Shown here piece by piece: positions 43,052 to 50,661 of a stretch of DNA of 64,000 nt. A program made the position numbers and the translations under genes. Position 1 is the first letter of the stretch. Each line of letters begins with the position of its first letter. This stretch comes from Actinacidiphila epipremni (GTDB taxonomy: Bacteria > Actinomycetota > Actinomycetes > Streptomycetales > Streptomycetaceae): the NCBI RefSeq assembly GCF_012034175.1, contig NZ_JAATEJ010000005.1, positions 186,001 through 250,000 on the forward strand, given 5' to 3'. Under the pieces are notes generated by a model, which did not search any database, was not told the origin of the DNA, and worked only from the letters and a program-made list of their open reading frames with translations.

Positions 43052-44005
43052 CTAGCGGGTGTGTCTGCCGCCCGCAGATTCGCCGTCGGCAGAGGTCACC
43101 GGAAGGCGGCGGTGGGCGGCGGCGCGCTCGACGAGCAGATGGTGCAGGTCGCGCACCGCCCAGGGCAGCGAGCCGGACTGCCGGCGCTGCACGACCATCA
43201 CCACCTCGGTGCCGTCGCCGGCCAGCGGGCGCCAGGTGAGGGCGCCGCTGCGCTCCAGCGGGTCGCCGGCCACGCTGTAGTCGGGCAGCACGGTCACGCC
43301 CAGGCCCTCGGCGACCATCAGCTTGCCCATCTCGGCGCCGTCGGTGGAGTACGAGAACGTCGGGGTGCGGCCGGCCAGCAGCCGGTGCAGGTAGCGGTGC
43401 ATGACGTAGCCGGGGCGCATGACGACCAGCGGCTCGGTCAGCAGGTCGTCCACCCCGACGGTCGGCAGCGCGGCCAGCGGGCTGCCCGGGTGCAGGCACA
43501 CCACGGCCCGGCCGCGCAGCAGCTCGGTGGTCTCGAACTCCGGCGGCAGGTCGTCGCCCTGGAGGTAGTTGACCAGGCCGAGGTCGTAGCGGCCCTCCAG
43601 CAGCGCCCGGTGGATCTCGGCCTCCTGCGCGGCGACCACCTCGACCTGGGTGACCGGGTGCGAGGCGCGGAAGGCCCGGATCGTCGGCACGACCAGCGGC
43701 ACGGTGGCGGCGTTGACGGTGCCCAGGCGCACCGTGCGGCTGGTGCGGTGCTGGTGGTCGGCGGCCTGCCGCAGCCGGTCCACGGCGTCCAGGACGCCGA
43801 TGATGTGCGGCAGCAGCTCGCGCCCGCCCTCGCTGATCTTCGCGCCCGAGCGCCGGCGGTCCAGCAGGTCCACCCCGAGTTCGCGCTCCAGGTTGCGTAC
43901 GGTCTCGCTCAACGCCGGCTGCGACAGGTGCAGTTCCTCGGCGGCCCGGCGCAGCGAGCCGAGCCGGGTGACGGCTTCGATGTACGCGAGCTGCTCGATC
44001 CGCAT
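43052..44005 (-). CDS. LysR-family regulator of the organosulfur operon
   Basis: 317-residue regulator. The winged helix-turn-helix is at the N-terminus (YIEAVTRLGSLRRAAEELHL, QPALSETVRNLERELG), followed by a two-lobed effector domain. It is divergent from the sulfonate/sulfone genes with a T-N11-A dyad between, so it probably senses a sulfur metabolite in the manner of CysB/Cbl/SsuR-type proteins. The ATG encoding MRIEQLAYIEAV with GGAAGG upstream was preferred to a start 12 codons earlier. Its 3' end contains the PopR operator of the clpP genes. Confidence 0.85.
   Translation of the reverse strand: MRIEQLAYIEAVTRLGSLRRAAEELHLSQPALSETVRNLERELGVDLLDRRRSGAKISEGGRELLPHIIGVLDAVDRLRQAADHQHRTSRTVRLGTVNAATVPLVVPTIRAFRASHPVTQVEVVAAQEAEIHRALLEGRYDLGLVNYLQGDDLPPEFETTELLRGRAVVCLHPGSPLAALPTVGVDDLLTEPLVVMRPGYVMHRYLHRLLAGRTPTFSYSTDGAEMGKLMVAEGLGVTVLPDYSVAGDPLERSGALTWRPLAGDGTEVVMVVQRRQSGSLPWAVRDLHHLLVERAAAHRRLPVTSADGESAGGRHTR
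43064..43078. promoter_or_regulatory. PopR-type operator upstream of clpP3-clpP4
   Basis: TCTGCC-GCC-CGCAGA matches the PopR box remembered from S. lividans (TCTGCC-N3-GGCAGA) at all but one base. It lies about 75 bases before the clpP3 start, inside the last codons of the neighbouring LysR gene. On the minus strand it overlaps the -35 of a weak promoter (TGCGGG-N17-TAGGGG), as expected for an activator site. Confidence 0.65.
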
Positions 44006-44059
44006 GCGGGCCCGCCCTTCCGGCGGCTGGGGAGGGGGCACGGGAGGGCCGTGACGTGG

Positions 44060-44072
44060 TAGGGAAACCCTA
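44060..44072. promoter_or_regulatory. LysR-type T-N11-A operator
   Basis: TAGGG-AAA-CCCTA is a perfect 5+3+5 dyad that satisfies the T-N11-A rule of LysR proteins. It lies 54 bases upstream of the LysR ATG and 23 bases upstream of the predicted -35 of the sulfur operon, ideal for activation of one gene set and autorepression of the other. Confidence 0.65.
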
Positions 44073-44094
44073 TCAACCGTTCGTCAGTGCCGTC

Positions 44095-44124
44095 TCGACC
44101 GCTCACCGGTGCGACGCCTACGCT
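44095..44124 (+). promoter_or_regulatory. Putative promoter of the organosulfur operon
   Basis: TCGACC (44095-44100), 18 bases, TACGCT (44119-44124). The predicted transcript starts near 44131 and carries the leader peptide about 40 bases in. Confidence 0.5.
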
Positions 44125-44171
44125 GGCTGTCGAACGCAGGGCCGTGACCATGAGGCGGAGAGGTGGGCGAC

Positions 44172-44243
44172 GTGCGCGGCATTCTGACCAAGCGGCGGCA
44201 CATCGACCTCGCACGCGTCGCCAGCGCCTTCTGTTGCCGCTGA
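44172..44243 (+). CDS. Cysteine-rich leader peptide of the sulfur operon
   Basis: 23-residue frame with GTG start after GGAGAGGTGG, too short for normal gene calling. It contains RRHIDLARVASAF followed by Cys-Cys-Arg-stop. This is the pattern of actinobacterial leader peptides preceding sulfur genes, in which adjacent Cys codons are thought to stall ribosomes when cysteine is scarce and so control attenuation. About 210 very GC-rich bases with several possible hairpins separate it from the first enzyme gene, room for an attenuator. Confidence 0.75.
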   Translation: MRGILTKRRHIDLARVASAFCCR

Positions 44244-44452
44244 CCCGGGCCCTCCCCGCACCGGGCGCCGCCCGCGCGCGCTAGCGCCGGCCGCCCGCGC
44301 CCCGCTCCCCCGCGCGTCCCCCGCCGCCGTACGGCCGGTTCCGGCGCGGCCCCGCACCACCCCCTCACCGTCTCCCGGCGCCGCCGGCGACCCGGCGCGC
44401 CCGCGCGGCCCGGGGTCCCGCGTGCCGGCCACCACCTGCCTCGGAGTCCCGC

Positions 44453-45637
44453 ATGCCCGCTTTCCCGCCGTCCCCGCCGTCCCCGCCGTCCGCCGAACTG
44501 CCGCTCCCGCCCGCGCGGTTCGCCTACTGGGTCCCCAACGTCAGCGGCGGCCTGGTCACCAGCCGGATCGAGCAGCGCACCGACTGGGGATACGACTACA
44601 ACCGCGAACTGGCCGTCCTCGCCGAGGACAACGGCTTCGAGTACGCCCTCAGCCAGGTGCGGTACATGGCCAGCTACGGCGCCGAGTACCAGCACGAGTC
44701 GACGAGCTTCAGCCTCGCCCTGCTGCTCGCCACCCGGCGGCTGAAGGTCATCGCCGCCGTCCACCCGGGCCTGTGGCACCCCGGTGTGCTGGCCAAGCTC
44801 GGCGCGACCGCCGACCACCTGTCCGGCGGGCGGTTCGCCGTCAACGTCGTCAGCGGCTGGTTCAAGGGCGAGTTCACCGCGCTGGGCGAGCCGTGGCTGG
44901 AGCACGACGAGCGCTACCGCCGCTCGGAGGAGTTCATCCGGGCGCTGCGCGCGATCTGGACCGAGGACCATGTCGAGTTGGCCGGCGACTTCTACCGCAT
45001 CCGCGACTTCTCCCTCAAGCCCAAGCCGCTGATCAGCGAGGACCGCCCGCATCCGGAGATCTTCCAGGGCGGCAACTCCACGGCCGCCCGGGCGATGGCG
45101 GGCCGGGTGTCCGACTGGTACTTCTCCAACGGCAAGGACTTCGCCGGCGTCACCGAGCAGCTCGCCGACATCCGCACCGCCGCGGCAGCCGCCGGCCGCC
45201 GGGCACCGAAGTTCGGCCTGAACGGCTTCCTGATCGCCCGCGACACCGAGGCCGAGGCGCGCGAGACGCTGCGCGAGATCGTCGCGAAGGCCGACACCGA
45301 CGCGGTGGCCGGATTCGGCGCCGCGGTGCGGCAGGCGGGGCAGTCCACGGGCGACGGCAAGGGCATGTGGCAGGACTCCTCGTTCGAGGACCTGGTGCAG
45401 TACAACGACGGCTTCCGCACCGGGCTGATCGGCACGCCCGAGCAGATCGCCGAGCGCGTCGTGGCCTACCGGCGGCTGGGAGTGGACCTGTTTTTGCTGG
45501 GCTTCCTGCACTACAAGGAGGAGGTCGAGTTTTTCGGCAGGCGCGTGCTGCCGCTGGTGCGCGAGCTGGAGGCGGCCGGATCCGCGTCCTGCGCCGCGTC
45601 CCAGAGCGCGACGGCGGCCCCCGCCGCCGCCCGCTGA
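44453..45637 (+). CDS. sfnG: FMNH2-dependent dimethylsulfone monooxygenase (SfnG-like)
   Basis: 394-residue bacterial-luciferase-like flavin monooxygenase. FAYWVPNVSGGLVTSRIEQRTDWGYDYN at the N-terminus and HPGLWHPGVLAKLGATADHLSGGRFAVNVVSGWFKGEF are characteristic of SfnG, which converts dimethylsulfone to methanesulfinate and formaldehyde with FMNH2 and O2. Pro-rich N-terminal and Ala-rich C-terminal tails look disordered. It needs a flavin reductase, which is encoded next. Confidence 0.88.
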   Translation: MPAFPPSPPSPPSAELPLPPARFAYWVPNVSGGLVTSRIEQRTDWGYDYNRELAVLAEDNGFEYALSQVRYMASYGAEYQHESTSFSLALLLATRRLKVIAAVHPGLWHPGVLAKLGATADHLSGGRFAVNVVSGWFKGEFTALGEPWLEHDERYRRSEEFIRALRAIWTEDHVELAGDFYRIRDFSLKPKPLISEDRPHPEIFQGGNSTAARAMAGRVSDWYFSNGKDFAGVTEQLADIRTAAAAAGRRAPKFGLNGFLIARDTEAEARETLREIVAKADTDAVAGFGAAVRQAGQSTGDGKGMWQDSSFEDLVQYNDGFRTGLIGTPEQIAERVVAYRRLGVDLFLLGFLHYKEEVEFFGRRVLPLVRELEAAGSASCAASQSATAAPAAAR

Positions 45638-45665
45638 CCACCGCCCGGCGACGAAACGAGGTTGC

Positions 45666-46235
45666 ATGGCCACCGTTCTGTCCGTCTCCGCAAGCCCCTC
45701 CGCCACCTCCCGCACGGCCCGTATGCTGCGCACCCTGGACGCCGCGCTCACCGCGGACGGCCACACCGTCACCGCGCTGGACGTCCGCGACCTGCCCCCG
45801 GCGGCGCTGCTGTCGGGCGATCTCGGCCATCCGGCGATCGCCCGGGCCGTGGAGCTGTTCGCCGCGGCGGACGGCGCCGTCATCGGCACCCCCGTCTACA
45901 AGGCGGCCTACTCCGGCCTGCTCAAGTGCCTCTTCGACCTGCTGCCGCAGTACGCGCTGGCCGGCAAGACGGTGCTGCCGCTGGCCACCGGCGGCTCGAC
46001 CGCGCATGTGCTGGCCATCGACTACGCGCTGCGCCCGGTGCTGTCGGCGATGGGCGCCGCGCACATCGTGCAGGGCTGGTTCGTGCTCGACCGGCACATC
46101 GCGGTCGGCGACGACGGCACCGTCACCCTCGACCCCGCGGCGGCCGGGCCCTTGCGCCAGGTCGTCCAGCAGTTCTCCACCGCCCTCGACTCCCAGGAGG
46201 CCCTTCGTGACCGCCCCGCCCCGGCCCTCCGCTGA
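45666..46235 (+). CDS. NAD(P)H-dependent FMN reductase (MsuE/SsuE-like)
   Basis: 189-residue flavodoxin-fold reductase. SVSASPSATSRTARMLRTLD is the FMN-phosphate loop and GTPVYKAAYSGLLKCLFDLLP the SsuE/MsuE signature. It would supply FMNH2 to SfnG and SsuD, and possibly to SfnB. The 3' end overlaps the next gene by 29 bases. Confidence 0.87.
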   Translation: MATVLSVSASPSATSRTARMLRTLDAALTADGHTVTALDVRDLPPAALLSGDLGHPAIARAVELFAAADGAVIGTPVYKAAYSGLLKCLFDLLPQYALAGKTVLPLATGGSTAHVLAIDYALRPVLSAMGAAHIVQGWFVLDRHIAVGDDGTVTLDPAAAGPLRQVVQQFSTALDSQEALRDRPAPALR

Positions 46236-47442
46236 CGGCCGGCCGCAGCCCCGTACCGCCCGGGTGATCACCGGCGCGGCGGAGGCGCTGGCCGTCGCCG
46301 CCGCGCTCGCCGCCGACTTCCGGGCCGGCGCCGCACGGCGCGACGCCGGCCGGGAGCTGCCGCGCGCCGAGCTGGACCGGCTCACCGCCACCGGGCTGCT
46401 CGCGGTCACCGTGCCGGCCGGGCACGGCGGGGCGGACGTCGGCATGACGACGCTCGCCGAGGTCTTCCGGCTGCTGGCGAGCGCCGACGGCAGCCTCGCG
46501 CAGATCCCGCAGAGCCACTTCGTCTACGTCAATGTGCTGCGCGCCCAGGGCACGCCCGAGCAGCAGCGCTTCTTCTTCGCCGAGGTCCTGGCCGGCCGCC
46601 GGCTGGGCAACGCGCAGTCCGAGGCGGGCACCACGCACGTCCAGGACATCCGCACCCGCCTGGAGCCGGCCCCGGACGGCGACGGCTACGTCCTGACCGG
46701 CGTCAAGCACTACGCGACCGGCGCGCTGTTCGCCGACTGGATCCCGGTGCTGGCCCGGCTCGGCGACGACGGGGCGCTGCATGTGGCGTACGTCGCCGCC
46801 GGCGCGCCCGGCGTCACCGTGGTGGACGACTGGGACGGCATGGGCCAGCGCACCACGGCCAGCGGCACGGTCCGGCTGGACGGCGTGCGGGTGCCCGCCG
46901 ACCGGGTCGTCCCGCACCACCTGACCTTCACCGGCCCGCAACTGCACGGCGCCGTCGCCCAGTTGCTGCACGCGGCGATCGACACCGGCATCGCCGGCGG
47001 CGCGCTCGCCGAGGCGGTGGACTTCGTCCGCACCAAGAGCCGGCCGTGGTTCGAGAGCGGCGCCGAGACGGCCGCGCAGGACCCGCTGCTGATCCAGCAG
47101 GTGGGCGAACTGGCGATCCGGGTACGGGCCGCGCAGGCGCTGCTCGGCGACGCGGCCCGGGCGGTGGACGCCGCCCGCGCGGACCTCACCGACGACAGCG
47201 CCGCCGAGGCGTCGATCGCGGTGGCCGCGGCCAAGGCGTACGCGGCGAGCGCCGCGGTGGAGGTGTCGGGCGCGCTGTTCGAGCTGGGCGGCACCCGCTC
47301 GGCGCTGCGCTCGCTGCACCTGGACCGGCACTGGCGCGACGCGCGCACCCACACCCTGCACGACCCGGCGCGCTGGAAGGTGCAGCACATCGGCCGCTAC
47401 GTCCTCAGCGGCACCCGCCCGCCCCGGCACGGCCTGCTCTGA
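46207..47442 (+). CDS. sfnB: SfnB-family acyl-CoA-dehydrogenase-like flavin monooxygenase
   Basis: 411-residue protein of the acyl-CoA-dehydrogenase fold, DszC/SfnB/MsuC subgroup: GHGGADVGMTTLAEVFRLLA, QIPQSHFVYVNVLR, LGNAQSEAGT, LTGVKHYATGALFADWIPV, LDRHWRDARTHTLHDPARWK. Such proteins use FMNH2 for oxygenation of sulfur compounds rather than dehydrogenating acyl-CoA. In this operon the missing step would be methanesulfinate to methanesulfonate (the MsuC reaction), so it may do that. GGAGG lies 6 bases before the GTG, inside the reductase gene. Confidence 0.82.
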   Translation: MTAPPRPSADGRPQPRTARVITGAAEALAVAAALAADFRAGAARRDAGRELPRAELDRLTATGLLAVTVPAGHGGADVGMTTLAEVFRLLASADGSLAQIPQSHFVYVNVLRAQGTPEQQRFFFAEVLAGRRLGNAQSEAGTTHVQDIRTRLEPAPDGDGYVLTGVKHYATGALFADWIPVLARLGDDGALHVAYVAAGAPGVTVVDDWDGMGQRTTASGTVRLDGVRVPADRVVPHHLTFTGPQLHGAVAQLLHAAIDTGIAGGALAEAVDFVRTKSRPWFESGAETAAQDPLLIQQVGELAIRVRAAQALLGDAARAVDAARADLTDDSAAEASIAVAAAKAYAASAAVEVSGALFELGGTRSALRSLHLDRHWRDARTHTLHDPARWKVQHIGRYVLSGTRPPRHGLL

Positions 47443-47478
47443 CGCCGGCCGCCCGGACACCCCTTACGGAGACCTCTT

Positions 47479-48642
47479 GTGACCCTCACCTTCCACTGGT
47501 TCCTGCCCACGTACGGCGACAGCCGCAACGTCGTCGGCGGCGGCCACGGCACCCCCATGGGCACGGCGGCCGGCGACCGGCCCGCGACGCTCGGCTACCT
47601 CACGCAGGTCGCGCGGGCCGCCGAGGATCTGGGCTTCGTCGCCGCGCTGACCCCGACCGGCGCGTGGTGCGAGGACGCCTGGCTCACCACGGCGATGCTC
47701 AGCCAGACCACCGAGCGGCTGAAGTTCCTGGTCGCCTTCCGCCCCGACTCGGTCTCCCCCACGCTCGGCGCGCAGATGGCCGCGACCTTCCAGCGGCACT
47801 CCGGCGGCCGGCTGCTGCTCAACGTGGTCACCGGCGGGGAGAGCCACGAGCAGCGCGCGTACGGCGACTTCCTCGGCAAGGAGCAGCGCTACGCCCGCAC
47901 CGGCGAGTTCCTGCACGTGGTGCGCGAGCTGTGGGCGGGCCGGACGGTGGATCTGGCCGGGGAGCACATCCGGGTCGAGGGCGCGCGGCTGAGCAGGGTG
48001 CCGGACCCGGTGCCCGAGGTCTACTTCGGCGGCTCCTCGCCCGCCGCCGGGACGATCGCGGCCCGGCACAGCGACGTCTACCTCACCTGGGGCGAGCCGC
48101 CGGCGGCCGTGGCGGAGAAGATCGGCTGGATACGGAAGCTGGCCGCCGCCGAGGGGCGGCAGGTCAGGTTCGGCATCCGGCTGCACGTCATCGCCCGGGA
48201 CACCGCCGAGCAGGCGTGGGCCGAGGCCCGGCGGCTGCTGGACGGCTTCGCGCCGGAGGTCGTCGCGGGCATCCAGGCGGGGCTGGCCCGCAGCGAGTCC
48301 GAGGGGCAGCGGCGGATGCTGGCCCTGCACGGCGGCAGGGCCGACGACCTGGAGATCGCGCCCAACCTGTGGGCCGGGATCGGCCTGGTCCGCGGCGGCG
48401 CGGGGACCGCGCTGGTCGGCAGCCACACCGAGGTCGCCGACCGGATCGCCGAATACCACGCCCTGGGCATCGAGGAGTTCGTGCTGTCCGGGCACCCGCA
48501 CGTCGAGGAGGCGTACTGGTTCGGCGAGGGCGTGCTGCCGGTGCTCGGGGCCCGCGGCCTGTGGACCCACCCGCTGGACGCGGACGGCGGCGCCCGGCGG
48601 ACGGCGCCCGTGGGCGTCCCGTTCGCCGGGTCGGCACGCTAG
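47479..48642 (+). CDS. ssuD: FMNH2-dependent alkanesulfonate monooxygenase (SsuD/MsuD)
   Basis: 387-residue TIM-barrel flavin monooxygenase. FHWFLPTYGDSRNVVGGGHG, FRPDSVSPTLGAQMAATFQRH, GGRLLLNVVTGGE, EVYFGGSSPAAGTIAARHSDVYLTWGEPP and LSGHPHVEEAYWFGEGVLPV are characteristic of SsuD/MsuD, which releases sulfite from alkanesulfonates. It would complete conversion of dimethylsulfone to sulfite. No ssuABC transporter genes are linked. GTG start. Confidence 0.9.
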   Translation: MTLTFHWFLPTYGDSRNVVGGGHGTPMGTAAGDRPATLGYLTQVARAAEDLGFVAALTPTGAWCEDAWLTTAMLSQTTERLKFLVAFRPDSVSPTLGAQMAATFQRHSGGRLLLNVVTGGESHEQRAYGDFLGKEQRYARTGEFLHVVRELWAGRTVDLAGEHIRVEGARLSRVPDPVPEVYFGGSSPAAGTIAARHSDVYLTWGEPPAAVAEKIGWIRKLAAAEGRQVRFGIRLHVIARDTAEQAWAEARRLLDGFAPEVVAGIQAGLARSESEGQRRMLALHGGRADDLEIAPNLWAGIGLVRGGAGTALVGSHTEVADRIAEYHALGIEEFVLSGHPHVEEAYWFGEGVLPVLGARGLWTHPLDADGGARRTAPVGVPFAGSAR

Positions 48643-48657
48643 CGCTCCGCGCGCGGC

Positions 48658-49521
48658 TCAGCCGTCGAAGGCGGCCTTGTGCGCGCGGGCCCAGTCGGCG
48701 TAGCGGCGCGGCGGGCGGCCGAGCACGGCCTCGACGTCGCCGGTGAGCCGCGCGTTGCGGCCCTCGGCGATGAACCGCAGGCCGCCCAGCGCGCTCTCGG
48801 CGAGCTCGGCGTCGTAGCCGGCGGCGATCATCTGCTCCTTCGCCGCGTCCTCGGGCACGTCGACGACGCCGACCGGGCGGCCGAGCACCTGGGCCAGGAT
48901 CTCCACCTGGTCGGGTGTGCTCAGCAGTTCGGGGCCGGTCAGGGTGTACGTCCTGCCGTGGTGGCCGGGGGCGGTCAGCGCGGCGGCGGCGACCTCGGCG
49001 ATGTCCCGCGGGTCGACGACGCCCTGCGCGCCGCTGCCGGTGAGGTTGGCGACCGGCCGGCCCGCGCGGATGTCGGCGGCCCAGCTCAGGGTGTTGGAGG
49101 CGAAGGCGGTGGGCCGCAGCACCGTCCAGGCCGCGCCGGAGGCCGGGAGCCCCTGCTCGCCGGGGAGGTGCCAGGTGTTGCCCCGCAGCCCGGTGTCCTC
49201 GCCGGTGCCGATCGCGGAGAGCTTCACCACCCTGGCCACGCCGTGCTCGCGGACCGCGTCGAGTGCCGCCCGGTCGTGCCGCGCGAGGCCCGCGCCCGGC
49301 GCGGACAGCAGGAAGACCGCCTCGGCGCCGGCCGTCGCGGCGCCGAGGGACGCGCGGTCGTCGAAGTCGCCCCGGACGAGCCGGACGTGTGCCCGCAGGT
49401 CCGGCGGCAGGACGGCGGCCTCCGGGTCGCGTGTCATCGCCCGGACCTGCTCGCCGCGCTCGGCGAGGACCCGGACCACTTCGGAACCGATGGTGCCCGT
49501 GGCACCGGTGACAAGGATCAT
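48658..49521 (-). CDS. NmrA-like NAD(P)-binding protein (atypical SDR)
   Basis: 287-residue protein. ILVTGATGTIGSEVVRVLAERGEQVRAMTRDPE is the Rossmann GxxGxxG motif; LVRGDFDDRASLGAATAGAEAVFLLSAPG and VVKLSAIGTGEDTGLRGNTWHLPGE match the NmrA/quinone-oxidoreductase-like atypical SDRs. It is probably a redox sensor or NADPH:quinone reductase. No Shine-Dalgarno is visible. It is divergent from the AraC gene, a plausible regulator. Confidence 0.83.
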   Translation of the reverse strand: MILVTGATGTIGSEVVRVLAERGEQVRAMTRDPEAAVLPPDLRAHVRLVRGDFDDRASLGAATAGAEAVFLLSAPGAGLARHDRAALDAVREHGVARVVKLSAIGTGEDTGLRGNTWHLPGEQGLPASGAAWTVLRPTAFASNTLSWAADIRAGRPVANLTGSGAQGVVDPRDIAEVAAAALTAPGHHGRTYTLTGPELLSTPDQVEILAQVLGRPVGVVDVPEDAAKEQMIAAGYDAELAESALGGLRFIAEGRNARLTGDVEAVLGRPPRRYADWARAHKAAFDG

Positions 49522-49608
49522 GGCGGGAACTGTGCTACCGCCCGGCCGCGGCGTTCTAGGAGAAACCGGCGGCCCCGTACGGCGGCCGGTCTCGTTACAG
49601 TGACCGGT

Positions 49609-50433
49609 GTGGACGCCAGGACCCCGCCGGACGCGCACCGGCCGTGGATCGCGGACGTGGCGCTGATCCGGCCCCGCGGCGCCGCGTCGCTGCTGCTCCT
49701 GCCCGATGCCGCCACCGCCGTGGTCTACCGCCGGAACGGCACCGGCACGGGCGAGCTGCGGGTGGTGGGCCCGCGCAGCCGCGCCTCCTACCACCCGGAC
49801 AAGACGCCGCCGGTGTGCGTACGGGCCCGGCTGCGGCCGGGGGCCGCGGCGGCGGTGTTCGGGGTGCCGGCCAGCGAGCTGCTGGACCGCTCGGTGGCGC
49901 TCGGCGACCTGTGGGGCGCCCGCGCGGCCCGCTGGGAGGACCGGCTCGGCGAACTGGCCGCCGCGGACCCGACGCTGCGGGGCGTCGCGCGGGCGCTGCC
50001 GGCGGCGCTGGATGGCCAAGGGGCCGACGACGGGGCCGGCAGCGGGGGCCGCGGCGCGCAGCCGCGTGACGCGCTGCTGCGCGAGGCCGTCGCGTCGCTG
50101 TCGGCCGGCGGGGAGCCGGTCGCCGCGCTGGCCCGGCGGCTGTCGGTGAGCGAGCGGCGGCTGCGCGAGCTGTTCGCCGACCGGGTCGGCCTGTCGCCCA
50201 AGCACTTCGCCCGGGTCCAGCGGGTCCGCGCGGTGCTGGCCGAGACGGGCGGCGCGGGGCGTGCCGGCCGGACGGACCTCGCGGGGCTCGCGTCCGAGCG
50301 CGGCTACTACGACCAGTCCCACATGACGGCGGACTTCCGCATGCTCGTCGGCGTGACGCCGGCCGCCTTCCGCGCGGGCCGCCGCCCCGCCCCGACCCCG
50401 TGCGCCGCGGCACCCGCGACCGGCGGCGCCTAG
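49609..50433 (+). CDS. AraC-family transcriptional regulator
   Basis: 274-residue regulator. The N-terminal part resembles the DUF6597 sensor domain (PWIADVALIRPRG; RAVVY-like strands; SYHPDKTPPVCVRARLRPGA), and the C-terminal half is the double helix-turn-helix (LARRLSVSERRLRELFADRV, GLSPKHFARVQRVRAVL, GYYDQSHMTADFRMLVGVTP). A -10-like TACAGT (49596-49601) ends 7 bases before the GTG used here, so a leaderless mRNA is likely; a GTG three codons earlier is possible. Its TAG stop is shared with the left end of a MITE. Confidence 0.83.
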   Translation: MDARTPPDAHRPWIADVALIRPRGAASLLLLPDAATAVVYRRNGTGTGELRVVGPRSRASYHPDKTPPVCVRARLRPGAAAAVFGVPASELLDRSVALGDLWGARAARWEDRLGELAAADPTLRGVARALPAALDGQGADDGAGSGGRGAQPRDALLREAVASLSAGGEPVAALARRLSVSERRLRELFADRVGLSPKHFARVQRVRAVLAETGGAGRAGRTDLAGLASERGYYDQSHMTADFRMLVGVTPAAFRAGRRPAPTPCAAAPATGGA

Positions 50434-50661
50434 GGCCTGTTTTAAAAGTCCCGTCTGCCCGGAGGGGCTGGGCACGCACTCCCCCACGGCTGCGCGTGGG
50501 GGTGCCCCCAGCCGCGTTGTCGGTCGTCGGCGCAGCCCTCCCCCTGCCTTCGGCGGGAGGTACCCCCAGCGCTCTCCTCCCTCCGCCTTGCAATCGCACG
50601 CACCCAGCCCCGCCAGCCCCCGCCCTTACGGGCGGGACGACGCTACTTTTAAAACAGGCCC
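50433..50661. mobile_element. 229-bp MITE with 17-bp terminal inverted repeats and TA target duplication
   Basis: The terminal repeats GGGCCTGTTTTAAAAGT (50433-50449) and ACTTTTAAAACAGGCCC (50645-50661) are perfectly inverted. TA flanks each end (50431-50432, 50662-50663), the duplication expected of IS630/Tc1-mariner-type transposases. The interior has no gene but contains hairpins, for example around CGCGTGGGGGTGC. The AT-rich termini contrast with the surroundings. The element sits exactly between two convergent genes and shares both of their TAG stop codons. Confidence 0.85.

Noticed and set aside
44150..44243. ATG at 44150 as the start of the sulfur-operon leader
   Set aside because: It is in a different frame from the Cys-Cys peptide; the GTG at 44172 has the matching RRHIDL...CC pattern and its own ribosome-binding site.
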